Assembly: GCF_046365375.1 (NCBI RefSeq) | Contig: NZ_JBKEIT010000002.1 | Coordinates: 62,001 to 126,000, forward strand | Direction: 5' to 3' | Length of the DNA stretch: 64,000 bases | Source: Butyricimonas muris | GTDB lineage: Bacteria > Bacteroidota > Bacteroidia > Bacteroidales > Marinifilaceae | Shown here: positions 1-8,400 of the stretch, in pieces | Layout of the letters: every line of letters starts with the position of its first letter | How positions within the stretch are numbered: the stretch's first letter is position 1 | The notes under the pieces: generated by a model | Told to the model about the DNA's origin: nothing | What the model saw: only the letters and a program-made list of their open reading frames with translations | Databases searched by the model: none | Program-made: the position numbers and the translations under genes

Positions 1-2
1 AA

Positions 3-512
3 ACCGATTCATTGGCGAAGGATATTCTCACCTTGATTGATTTCTCGAAACCTTCTACCGAGAAGCGTTTGTACGTGGTTAATTTGAGATTGAAGAAGTT
101 ACTCTACGTGTCATACGTGTCGCACGGGAGAAACAGCGGGGAAAAGTACGCTACTTCATTTTCCAATAAAGAGGGTTCTTACAAGAGTTCGTTGGGTTTC
201 TATCGGACGGAAAATACTTATTACGGGAAGAACGGGTATTCCTTGATTCTTGACGGATTGGAAAAAGGAATAAATGATAATGCGAAAGAACGGGCTATCG
301 TGATGCATGGGGCTGCCTATGCAGATCCGTCCACTATTCGGTCGTGCGGTCGATTGGGACGCAGCTTGGGATGTCCGGCTTTACCGCTGACGGTGTGTAA
401 AAAGATTATTGACACGATAAAGGGTGGAACTCTTTTATATATTCATGGGGATGACAAGACTTATGCCGAGCGAACCGCTTTTGCCGGGGATGCGGATAGG
501 AAAATTTTTTAA
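3..512 (+). CDS. Murein L,D-transpeptidase catalytic domain protein (5' end outside window)
   Basis: Resembles the YkuD_2-type L,D-transpeptidase catalytic domain family found in Bacteroidetes and proteobacteria, which would act on peptidoglycan in the envelope. The visible part has an MHGAAYADP stretch and then SLGCPALP, corresponding to the His and the Cys-containing S-x-G-C signature of the family; the Cys of SLGC is the expected nucleophile. The reading frame stays open to the left edge, so the TTG at 12 is not the true start: the gene begins upstream and its signal peptide is missing here. It ends 9 bp before the rhomboid gene and probably shares a transcript with it. The family call rests on the signature and overall pattern, not on an alignment. 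Confidence 0.75.
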   Translation, partial: TDSLAKDILTLIDFSKPSTEKRLYVVNLRLKKLLYVSYVSHGRNSGEKYATSFSNKEGSYKSSLGFYRTENTYYGKNGYSLILDGLEKGINDNAKERAIVMHGAAYADPSTIRSCGRLGRSLGCPALPLTVCKKIIDTIKGGTLLYIHGDDKTYAERTAFAGDADRKIF

Positions 513-521
513 ATATTGGAT

Positions 522-1124
522 ATGATAACTTACGCTATACTTATTGTCACGATGGTGGTATCAATAGCTTGTTTTAGCAATGATTCGTTATTTAACAAGC
601 TGTCATATTCGCCTTACCGTATGATACACTCTAAGGAGTGGTACCGTATTATTTCTCACGGGTTTGTACACGCGGATTGGGTGCATTTGTTCGTGAATAT
701 GTTCACGTTTCTTTCTTTCGGTCAGTACGTGGAGAGTGCTTTCGGGTATTTGGGCTTTAGCGGGGGGAGTTTTTTACTCCTGTACTTCGGTGGAATGATA
801 GCGGCTTCTCTATATGATTTGTGGAAATACCGGGATAATCGATATTATACTTCTATCGGGGCTTCGGGGGCGGTATCGGCAGTGTTGTTTACCGCCATAT
901 TCTTGAATCCTTGGGATAAGATTTATTTATTCGCCGCGATTCCTATTCCCGGTATCGTGTTCGGTTTCGTTTATTTATGGTATTGCCAGTACATGGCGAA
1001 GCGGGGCGGGGATAATATCAATCACAATGCCCATTTCTACGGGGCGGTGTATGGTTTTATTTTCCCGATATTACTGGAACCCGGGTTATTGCAGATATTT
1101 ATACAGCAACTTTTAAGGCACTAA
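522..1124 (+). CDS. Rhomboid family intramembrane serine protease
   Basis: A 200-residue polytopic membrane protein with the rhomboid signatures in order: the H-x-x-x-N element of loop/helix 2 (HADWVHLFVN, about residues 50-59), the GASG catalytic serine motif (Ser115), and the second catalytic residue in HFYGAVYG (His171). It should cleave transmembrane substrates within the inner membrane; the substrate is unknown. The ATG at 522 is preferred to a TTG at 516 because it directly precedes the first hydrophobic helix. It lies just downstream of the L,D-transpeptidase-like gene. Length is usual for a compact six-helix rhomboid. Confidence 0.88.
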   Translation: MITYAILIVTMVVSIACFSNDSLFNKLSYSPYRMIHSKEWYRIISHGFVHADWVHLFVNMFTFLSFGQYVESAFGYLGFSGGSFLLLYFGGMIAASLYDLWKYRDNRYYTSIGASGAVSAVLFTAIFLNPWDKIYLFAAIPIPGIVFGFVYLWYCQYMAKRGGDNINHNAHFYGAVYGFIFPILLEPGLLQIFIQQLLRH

Positions 1125-1133
1125 TCCGTTTTT

Positions 1134-1150
1134 AGAGAATAAAATTCTCT
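1134..1150. promoter_or_regulatory. Short inverted repeat upstream of sigma gene
   Basis: The arms AGAGAAT (1134-1140) and ATTCTCT (1144-1150) are separated by AAA; one further T-A pair extends the stem. It follows the rhomboid stop codon and runs into the -7 box of the sigma gene. It could be an operator or a weak terminator; there is no T-run. Confidence 0.35.
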
Positions 1151-1157
1151 ATATTTG
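1150..1157 (+). promoter_or_regulatory. Bacteroidetes -7 box for sigma gene 1
   Basis: TATATTTG matches TAnnTTTG and lies 24 bp before the sigma factor ATG at 1182. No clear TTTG -33 element is present, as is common for weak or regulated promoters. Confidence 0.55.
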
Positions 1158-1181
1158 TAACTCAAGTGCAAAAAATGGGAT

Positions 1182-1766
1182 ATGCGAGTGAGTGACCAAG
1201 AGATTTGCGAGTTGCTGAAAGAGCGGAAGATAGGTGGAATGGAGCTTCTCTTTAAAGAATACTACAAGCCGCTAGTGGTTTGGGCAGCTACTTTTTTGCA
1301 CGATACTCAGCGTTCGGAGGATGTGGTACAGGATTTTTTCGTTAAATTGTGGGAGAAGTCGTTTGTGGATAAGTTACAGCCTGATACACTGAAATCATAT
1401 TTGTTTACTTCCGTGCGTAACTTGGCTTTGAACCAGCTCGATAGAATAGATCCGTTAAGGCGGGCTTGTGACGTGGCACGTTACGAGAGTCCTTGGGAAG
1501 AATATGATAGTTTCGAGGACGAGGTTTTCCGGCGGGTGGAAACGGAAATCGGGAAGTTGCCGCCCAGAACACAAGAGATTATTCGAAGCGTGTATTTGAA
1601 GGGAATGAAATATAAAGAGGTGGCGGATGAATTGGGAATTTCGGTTTCGACAGTAAATTCTCTTCTGGTAAAAGCGTTAAAAAAACTCAGGCAAACAACT
1701 GAAAAAGAGGGCGATATTGCGGTGTATTTATTTTTTCTTGAAAAAAGATTATTGGAAATCACGTGA
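1182..1766 (+). CDS. ECF RNA polymerase sigma factor, FecI-like (sigma 1)
   Basis: A 194-residue ECF sigma-70 factor of the Bacteroidetes FecI-like type. Region 2 lies at about residues 18-60 (LFKEYYKPL followed by SEDVVQDFFVKLWEK) and the region 4 helix-turn-helix at about 127-171 (LPPRTQEII, then YKEVADELGISVSTVNSLL). The C-terminus ends in a short hydrophobic tail, as in related sigmas. Such factors normally sit directly before a fecR anti-sigma gene. Here the next gene is a convergent AraC regulator, and the nearest fecR (4137) is about 2.4 kb away beyond a nitroreductase. It is therefore either an orphan or a displaced partner of that FecR. Confidence 0.9.
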   Translation: MRVSDQEICELLKERKIGGMELLFKEYYKPLVVWAATFLHDTQRSEDVVQDFFVKLWEKSFVDKLQPDTLKSYLFTSVRNLALNQLDRIDPLRRACDVARYESPWEEYDSFEDEVFRRVETEIGKLPPRTQEIIRSVYLKGMKYKEVADELGISVSTVNSLLVKALKKLRQTTEKEGDIAVYLFFLEKRLLEIT

Positions 1767-1859
1767 GTTCCATATCTTAATAGTAGGTAATAGCATGGAA
1801 GACACGTGGATATCTTATTGAATTTCCGTGTTAATGTCTTATTATACAAGGTGTTTAGC

Positions 1860-1915
1860 CGGTATAAAGATGCTCCCGAGCGGCTTTACACCGGCTTTGT
1901 ATCGGCTTTGAAGCG
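1860..1915. repeat. CGGCTTT repeat cluster between convergent genes
   Basis: The gap between sigma gene 1 and the araC-type gene holds three closely spaced CGGCTTT elements (in CGGCTTTACACCGGCTTTG and TCGGCTTTG) with related GCCGGT sequence before them. The reverse strand could form imperfect hairpins, so this may help terminate the convergent transcripts. No gene is visible. Confidence 0.35.
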
Positions 1916-1982
1916 AGAATAATCCCTATTCTCCACGGGATATGCATGGGATTACAACGGATAGTGTTTATAAATAAATCTT

Positions 1983-2849
1983 CTAAATTATTTGGTCTGA
2001 ATGATTATTCCTATACTCTTTCGGAGATATGTGCTTTATTTTCTTGAAGATACGATTAAAATGCGGGACATCGTTAAATCCTACGGTGTAGCATATTTCC
2101 GATACTTGCTTTCGCGAGTGCTTCAGTAGTTCGCAGGCGGTATTTAAACGGTATTGAGTAACGAATTGCGAAAAAGTCATCCCTTTGCATCGTTTGAAGT
2201 AGGAACAAAATGCCGAACGGTTCATCCCCACTTCCGTGGCAATGTCATCCAAAGAAATAGCATGGACATAGTGTGCCATCACGTAGGTGCAGATTTGTTG
2301 CATCCGCCGCACGTCCCGCTCGATGCGCATTGGTTTGCCCGCGAACGTGTGGTCAGATGTGGTAAAAATGATGGGTAACAAGCGCATCATCTCGCTTAAG
2401 CGTCCCAACTCGTCCATGTCGTTCATTTCAGATAATATTTTGCGTATGATGCGGGAGCTTTCAGGACCGAATTTTAGAGCATCGGTCGGAAACGTGATGC
2501 CTGCCAGTCGATTCCGTAATTCCGGGAATACTTCTATGCAACGCTCCACTAGCGAATGGCTGAAAGCTACCATCAGATAGCGTATACACCCGTCATCGTC
2601 CGCTGAATTTGGCGCGTATTCCCAATGGTGAAGCATAGACGGGGGGATTAATGCCACGTCGCCCGCCGCAAAGGGCTGTAGCGTATCGCCTGCCGTCCGG
2701 TTGCCTTGCCCGTGAACGACGTAGTACAATTCCCATGCATCGTGCTGATGTAGTTTTGCTTCGATATTTATTTCGACTCGTTGGTCTATGAAGAAAAACG
2801 AGTGATTCTCCACATCGGGTAATTCGTAAGGAATGACGGAATCTTCCAT
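1983..2849 (-). CDS. AraC family transcriptional regulator
   Basis: A 288-residue regulator with an N-terminal cupin-like sensing domain (about residues 30-90, with KLHQHDAWELYYVVHGQG and FAAGDVALIPPSMLHHW) and a C-terminal double helix-turn-helix DNA-binding domain (about 185-285, ending SEICYTVGFNDVPHFNRIFKKIKHISPKEYR). The latter is the canonical AraC/XylS signature. It is divergent from the nitroreductase gene and their promoters lie in the same 130-bp gap, so it probably controls that gene and itself. The inducer cannot be read from sequence. Confidence 0.9.
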   Translation of the reverse strand: MEDSVIPYELPDVENHSFFFIDQRVEINIEAKLHQHDAWELYYVVHGQGNRTAGDTLQPFAAGDVALIPPSMLHHWEYAPNSADDDGCIRYLMVAFSHSLVERCIEVFPELRNRLAGITFPTDALKFGPESSRIIRKILSEMNDMDELGRLSEMMRLLPIIFTTSDHTFAGKPMRIERDVRRMQQICTYVMAHYVHAISLDDIATEVGMNRSAFCSYFKRCKGMTFSQFVTQYRLNTACELLKHSRKQVSEICYTVGFNDVPHFNRIFKKIKHISPKEYRNNHSDQII

Positions 2850-2886
2850 AAAAGAAGGTTTAATTTTTTTTATTGCAAATATTCAA

Positions 2887-2894
2887 CAAATATA
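2887..2894 (-). promoter_or_regulatory. -7 box of the araC-type gene
   Basis: On the minus strand this reads TATATTTG, a TAnnTTTG match, about 38 bp before the ATG at 2849. A TTG lies about 21 bp upstream as a possible -33 element. Confidence 0.5.
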
Positions 2895-2931
2895 CGAGAT
2901 AATATGACAAATATGCAACAATAAAGCGGTG

Positions 2932-2939
2932 TAATTTTG
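2932..2939 (+). promoter_or_regulatory. -7 box of the nitroreductase gene
   Basis: TAATTTTG is an exact TAnnTTTG match 40 bp before the ATG at 2979. It overlaps the alternative TTG start at 2937, which excludes that start. Confidence 0.6.
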
Positions 2940-2978
2940 CCATTGAAAAACAATAAATGTAACTTAAAACATATCGTT

Positions 2979-3608
2979 ATGGATTTTTATCAGGTATTAG
3001 AAAGAAGAAGAACTATCCGAGATTTTTCTGATAAGGAAGTTTCGAATGAAGTGTTGGAAAAGATTTTGTCGGCAGCTTTCAAGGCTCCTACTAACGACCA
3101 TTTGCGCCAGTTCGAGTTCGTCGTTGTAAGAGGACCAGAAAATATTGCTCGGCTCGTGTCGCCGGTGGTGGAAAATACCCAACGTATTCAGCAGACGGGA
3201 TTGGAAGCGGCGGCAAACGTAATGGATGAGGATGAGCACGCGATGTTTGTCGATGCCCTACCCAAACAGCAACGAATGCTTATACAAAGTGATTGCCTCG
3301 TCCTGCCGTTTTTCCGGCAGAAGGATTACCCTCTATGTAAGCCGGCAGACCAAAGTTCGCTCAATTATTTTGCCTCCGCTTGGGCTGCCGTTGAAAATAT
3401 TTTGCTGGCGGCAACGGCAGAAGGACTGGCGTGTGCGTTCCGTATTCCTATCGGTAATGAACCGGAGCACGTGAAGCGACTTGTCAATGCTCCCGAAGGA
3501 TACGAGTTTACCTGCTTCCTCGCCATCGGTTATCCCGCTGAAAATGCACATATTTGCAAGCAAAAGGAAATCAACGTCGAGGATAGAATACATCGCAATG
3601 TTTGGTAG
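2979..3608 (+). CDS. Nitroreductase family protein (FMN-dependent)
   Basis: A 209-residue protein of the nitroreductase fold (PF00881 type), expected to bind FMN and reduce nitro compounds, quinones or similar substrates with NAD(P)H in the cytosol. The N-terminal LERRRTIRDFS is the family's phosphate-contacting arginine motif, and the central ASAWAAVENILLAATAEGLACAFRIP stretch is the usual second signature. The start is the ATG at 2979, since a TAnnTTTG box at 2932-2939 overlaps the longer TTG-initiated reading. Divergent pairing with an AraC regulator suggests an inducible detoxification or redox unit. Confidence 0.85.
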   Translation: MDFYQVLERRRTIRDFSDKEVSNEVLEKILSAAFKAPTNDHLRQFEFVVVRGPENIARLVSPVVENTQRIQQTGLEAAANVMDEDEHAMFVDALPKQQRMLIQSDCLVLPFFRQKDYPLCKPADQSSLNYFASAWAAVENILLAATAEGLACAFRIPIGNEPEHVKRLVNAPEGYEFTCFLAIGYPAENAHICKQKEINVEDRIHRNVW

Positions 3609-3713
3609 TAAGTATTCGTTATGAATAAGATGAGGTTAGTGTCAAATTTTGGGGTGTTCATAAAGTTATTTGGCTGTCTGTGTCATTTGGTTGATGACAA
3701 GAGGAGAGGAGGA

Positions 3714-3721
3714 TATTTTTG
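3714..3721 (+). promoter_or_regulatory. Possible -7 box for the fecR1 operon
   Basis: TATTTTTG matches TAnnTTTG, with a TTG 20 bp upstream (3691-3693). It is the best promoter candidate between the nitroreductase and fecR1. Confidence 0.4.
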
Positions 3722-3839
3722 TATCGTTAATTTGAAAATAGAAAATGATGAGAATAGAAATACGATGCAAAAGTTTGGTGGGCATGATGAATTTCCGGAG
3801 AGAACAGGGAGTTGTGCCGGTGAAGATAGGGAACAAAGT

Positions 3840-3896
3840 CCTTTTAAACTCCTTTCAAACTCCTTTCAAAGACCTTCCCGAAGGTCTTTGAAAGGA
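3840..3896. repeat. Tandem 11-nt repeats running into a 17-bp inverted repeat
   Basis: Three units close to CCTTTCAAACT occupy 3840-3850, 3851-3861 and 3862-3872. The last forms part of a perfect inverted repeat: arms 3861-3877 (TCCTTTCAAAGACCTTC) and 3880-3896, with a two-base spacer CC. No T-run follows on the plus strand, so this is not a standard terminator. In RNA it would be a very stable hairpin in the fecR1 leader. Confidence 0.7.
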
Positions 3897-4136
3897 AAAT
3901 ATTAAGAATGTAAAAAGGGATAAATAGATAATTACTTGCTTATCTCTTTATTTGTGGAAGGCGATTTCTGTCGGTCGAGGAGGAAATAGAAGAAAATATT
4001 TGAGAAAAATGATTTTTGTAATGTGTTGATTTCGAGTGCGTATTCTTGTGTGAATTATTTTTCTTTGAAAAAAGTTTATTTTCGAGTCAATGATTTTTGT
4101 TCTTGAACTGTATTATAGTTGAAAAATATCACGACT

Positions 4137-5291
4137 ATGATGGAGCAAAACGAAATAGATGAAAAATTACTCTTGTATCTCTTGGACGAAGCGGATGAAA
4201 TCGTTCGTGAAGACGTGGAGATATGGTTAGCCGAGAGTGAGCGTAACCGGGAGTATTTTAGGGAGTTCCAGCGAGTTCACTTGGCTTTGGAGTGGAGCGT
4301 ATATGCTCGTGAGGTACAACCGGATTTCAATACTTTCCGCCGGAAATTGAAAAAGAATTTGAATATACGTGTTTGGTATAGCGTGGCGGCTGTATTGGTT
4401 TTAGCGTTGAGTATGGGAGGCGTTCTTTTCTGGCGCACGGCGGAAGTTCCGGTGCAAATGGCACAGGAAATATCGATTCAACCGGGAAAGCCTCAAGCAA
4501 TACTGGTATTATCCTCGGGTGAAAAGGTAGAGATGGGAATGGAAACCCGACAATTGGAGGAACGGGATGGAACTTCAGTGCGAGTAAATGAAACGGGTAG
4601 TATTTCTTATCAAGCTGTTCGAGAGGATGAAACTTTGGAAAAAGATGCGGAGAAAGTGATGAATCGTTTGTTGATTCCACGGGGGGGAGAGTTTAATTTG
4701 ACATTGTCAGACGGAACGCGGGTGTGGTTGAATGCCGAAACGGAATTGCTTTACCCGGTACGGTTTAATGGAAAGCAGCGGGTGGTTTATTTGAAAGGAG
4801 AGGCATATTTCGATGTGGCAAAGAATAAGGAGATGCCTTTTATCGTACAGATGGAAGATGATGTGGCAGTCAGAGTCTATGGTACGGAATTTAACGTGAA
4901 TACCTATGATGGGGTGGAGACTGTTCTTGTGACAGGTTCCGTGAGTATGAATCAAGGTGGAAAAGAGGTGTTGTTAAAACCAAATCAAAAAGGTATATTT
5001 GATAAGTCAAAAGATGGGATAAAGGTCGAAGATGTCGATGTACTGCCGTACGTGGCATGGAAAGACGGAGATTTTATCTTCCGGAACGAATCTTTGGGTT
5101 CGATTATGGATAAGTTGAGTAGATGGTACGGTTTGGATGTGTTCTATCAAAACGGAGGTTTGCGTGATGTGCATTTATCCGGTAATTTGAAACGATATAA
5201 GGATGTACAGGAGTTGTTCCGTTCTTTCGAGAAGATATCGGACGCTCGCTTTAAAGTGAAAGGAAATACAGTATTTATAAGTAAGTTGTAA
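4137..5291 (+). CDS. FecR family anti-sigma factor (FecR 1)
   Basis: A 384-residue single-pass inner-membrane anti-sigma factor. In order: a cytoplasmic N-terminal sigma-binding region (about 1-75), one transmembrane helix at about 78-98 (VWYSVAAVLVLALSMGGVLFW), the periplasmic FecR domain (about 170-270, with IPRGGEFNLTLSDGTRVWLNAET and GEAYFDVAKN), and a C-terminal DUF4974 domain (about 310-384, FRNESLGSIMDKLSRWYGLDV). It should relay a signal from the STN domain of the SusC encoded next to it to an ECF sigma factor. The ATG at 4137 is preferred to a TTG at 4119. No sigma gene abuts it; the nearest is at 1182-1766. Confidence 0.9.
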   Translation: MMEQNEIDEKLLLYLLDEADEIVREDVEIWLAESERNREYFREFQRVHLALEWSVYAREVQPDFNTFRRKLKKNLNIRVWYSVAAVLVLALSMGGVLFWRTAEVPVQMAQEISIQPGKPQAILVLSSGEKVEMGMETRQLEERDGTSVRVNETGSISYQAVREDETLEKDAEKVMNRLLIPRGGEFNLTLSDGTRVWLNAETELLYPVRFNGKQRVVYLKGEAYFDVAKNKEMPFIVQMEDDVAVRVYGTEFNVNTYDGVETVLVTGSVSMNQGGKEVLLKPNQKGIFDKSKDGIKVEDVDVLPYVAWKDGDFIFRNESLGSIMDKLSRWYGLDVFYQNGGLRDVHLSGNLKRYKDVQELFRSFEKISDARFKVKGNTVFISKL

Positions 5292-5301
5292 TAAAAAAAG
5301 A

Positions 5302-5372
5302 TGAAGATGTTTCCCCATCTTCACCTTTTAAAAGTTAAATGAATAGGTCCATTGGCAAGCGGATCCCTATTC
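5302..5372 (+). promoter_or_regulatory. Two hairpins between fecR1 and susC1
   Basis: TGAAGATG (5302-5309) pairs with CATCTTCA (5316-5323) and is followed by CCTTTTAA. A second stem pairs GAATAGG (5341-5347) with CCTATTC (5366-5372), 28 bp before the susC1 ATG. The first resembles a weak terminator. Hairpins also occur at this position in the other two fecR-susC gaps, which suggests partial termination or mRNA processing. Confidence 0.5.
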
Positions 5373-5400
5373 ACTATGTGTAATCTTTAACTACAAATTT

Positions 5401-8400
5401 ATGAAATCTATTTGGAAATACGCTGTTTTTAGCGTGAAAAAATCAAAGACTTTGAAAATTATGCGACTGTTGATGATTTTTTGTTTCTTTTTTATTTCCG
5501 GGGCGATGGCGAATAGCTATTCGCAAGAGCAGGTTGTTTCTCTCGACTTGCATAAATGTGACGTGAACACGCTGTGTCAGGAAATATGGAAACAAACAGG
5601 GTTGCGGTTCATTTACAATGAAGAACATGTAAAGGACTTGAAAGCTTTCAACGTGAAGGCTAGCGGAAAGACGGTTCGTGAGGTATTGGATGAGGTATTC
5701 CGAAATACTTCTTTACGGTATTTTTTCGAACAGGACATCATCTACATCACGAATAAAGATGATGATAACAAGAAAAAGGAGAGTAAAACGGTAACCGGTA
5801 CGGTGAAAGACAGGAGAGGCGAACCGCTTCCGGGTGTAACCGTGTTGGTCAAGGGAACAAGTGTCGGAGTCGTGTCTGACATAGAGGGTAAGTTTAAAAT
5901 CGCCATTCCACGGGATACGGTGACTTTTATATTCTCTTTCGTGGGAATGAAAAGGCAGGAGGTGAAATATACCCCGGGCAAGAAGTTGGATATCGTGATG
6001 GATGAGGACGTGGAAGAAATGGAAGAAGTTGTTATCACGGGTTACCAGAGAATTGATAAGCGTCATCTGACGAGTGCCGTGACCACGCTGAAGGCTGATG
6101 ATATTAATGTTGCCGGTATATCAACCATTGATAAAATGCTGGAAGGGCATGTGCCGGGCATGATTTTCATGCAAAATTCCGGTCAGGTAGGTGCAGCTCC
6201 GAAATTACGTATCCGGGGTTCTTCCACCGTGTTGGGATCTCGTGAACCGCTTTGGGTATTGGATGGTATCATTTTGCATGATCCGGTGAATGTTGACCCC
6301 TCGCAGATTAATGATCTGGATTTCGTGAATTTGTTAGGTAATGCTATTTCCGGGTTAAATCCGGATGATATCGAGCAAATAGACGTGTTAAAGGACGCTT
6401 CTGCCACTGCATTGTATGGTACGCGTGCCGCTAATGGTGTGATCGTGATTACCACGAAGAAGGGTAAGATAGGACCACCGACAGTTTCTTATTCGATGAC
6501 CGGAAGTTTGTCTTTGCGTCCTCGGTATGGAGACCGAGAAGTAAATATGATGAATTCCGAAGAACGAATGGCTTTTTCTCGCGAACTGATTGAAAAAGGA
6601 GTCATGTTTACTAGGTTAAATGCTTGGGTTGGTTATGAGGCTGCAATTTCCGATTATTGGAATGGTAAAATGGATTTTGACGAGTTCCAATCTTTGGTAA
6701 GTCGTTATGAAACGGCGAATACCGATTGGTTTAAGTTACTGTGTCGTGATGCATTCTCGCATAATCATACCTTGAGTTTATCGGGAGGAACCGATAATAT
6801 ACGTTATTATGCTTCTTTGGGATATAATGATGAAAAAGGGGTGCTTAAGGGAGAACAGAATAAACGTTATTCCACGAATTTGAATGTGACTGCTAACTAT
6901 AATAAATTTTCAGCCCGTTTTGCCTTGCAGGCTAATGTAAATGAGAAAAGTTACACGCCTGAAGAGATCGATGTTTTGAGTTATGCTTTCAATACTGCCC
7001 GTACTATTCCGGCTTATAATGAGGATGGTTCCTTGTATTATTATGATCGTATTGGAGAGGAAGATGGATCATTCCGTTATCCTTTCAATATATTGAATGA
7101 GGTGAGAAATAGTTCTCGGGATATTGAAACCAGCGGGTTTACGTTTAATACTTCTATAAATTACAAGTTTACTAGTTACTTGAATGCGGGATTGACAATC
7201 TCCTATTCGAATAGTAATACAAATGAAGAAACTTACAGGGGGGAGGAAACATTCTATGCTAATGAGTTAAGAGATCGGGTTGAAGAAAGCGGAAAGTCTA
7301 ATTATATGCCTTTTGGAGGAGAGTTGAATCAGTTGACTTCGCGTAATAAGTCTTATACCGTAAGACTGCAAACTGATTTCAATAAATTCCTTGATGCAGA
7401 GAATATACACTTGATTACAGCTTCCATAGGAGGAGAGCTTTCTTCAACCCGGTACAGAGGGTTACGTCAAACCCGTCGTTGTTATATCCCGGGACGTGGA
7501 GAAATTTTTGCACCTGTGGATATTAATGAATATCCGCTTTATGGAACTTGGTTAGCCACGGATGAACTTGCCCGGGGAAAGCGGACAAATTCTTTGACAA
7601 ATATGATGTCGGGATATTTTACTTTGTCTTATAGCTATCGTGATCGTTATGTTTTGACTTTTAACACGAGAAGTGATGCTTCCAATAAATTCGGTAGCAA
7701 AAGTAATAGCAAATTTTTACCGATTTGGGCGATTGCCGGGCGTTGGAATACAAAAGAGGATGTGTTGAAAACGGTAAATTGGGTGGATTTGTTGTCTTTG
7801 CGTGTTTCTTTCGGCTACCAAGGAAATATGTTGGATTCGCAAACCCCGGAGCTGATTATCAAGAAAGGGGATCCGAATAATCAATTCGGGAATAAATATG
7901 AATCAACGGTTAATTCTTTTCCGAATCCGAACTTGAAATGGGAAAAGACTTCTTCTTTGAATGTCGGCTTGGATTTCTCGTTCTTGAATACGGCGATTAA
8001 AGGTACGGTTTCCTATTATTACAAGAAAACAACGGATGCATTCTTGAGTAAGACGATTTCCGAGATCAATGGTATAACCAATTACACGGTAAATTCCGGA
8101 ACGATAGAGAATCAAGGGTGGGAAATGTCTTTGAATTTCATACCTTTCAATCCTCAAGGGGGAACGGATGGTTTTCGCTGGAGCATTGATCCTCAGATCG
8201 GTCAGGTATTGAATAAATTGCTGAATCGGGCAATAAATAATAAAGACAAGGTTACCCGAGATGAGATTACTTATGCCGATTATTTGAGTGGTAACGTGGA
8301 GATTCCCGGACGTTCGTTGAATTCTTTCTATTCTTATAAATTCAAGGGGTTAGACCCGAATGACGGTCGTCCGATGTTTTATGATATAGAGTTAGACGAG

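Larger units (their letters stand above)
3609..4136 (+). other. Long intergenic leader region before fecR1
   Basis: About 530 bp without a convincing gene. It holds a promoter-like TATTTTTG box (3714-3721), three 11-nt tandem repeats and a 17-bp perfect inverted repeat (3861-3896), then AT-rich sequence up to fecR1. If the box is used, fecR1 has a 5' leader of about 400 nt. A 94-codon open frame over 3621-3905 has no recognisable protein features and crosses the repeats. Confidence 0.5.

Noticed and set aside
3621..3905. 94-codon open frame between the nitroreductase and fecR1
   Set aside because: It has no protein-like features, crosses the tandem repeats and the 17-bp inverted repeat, and contains a promoter box; I treat it as non-coding leader.
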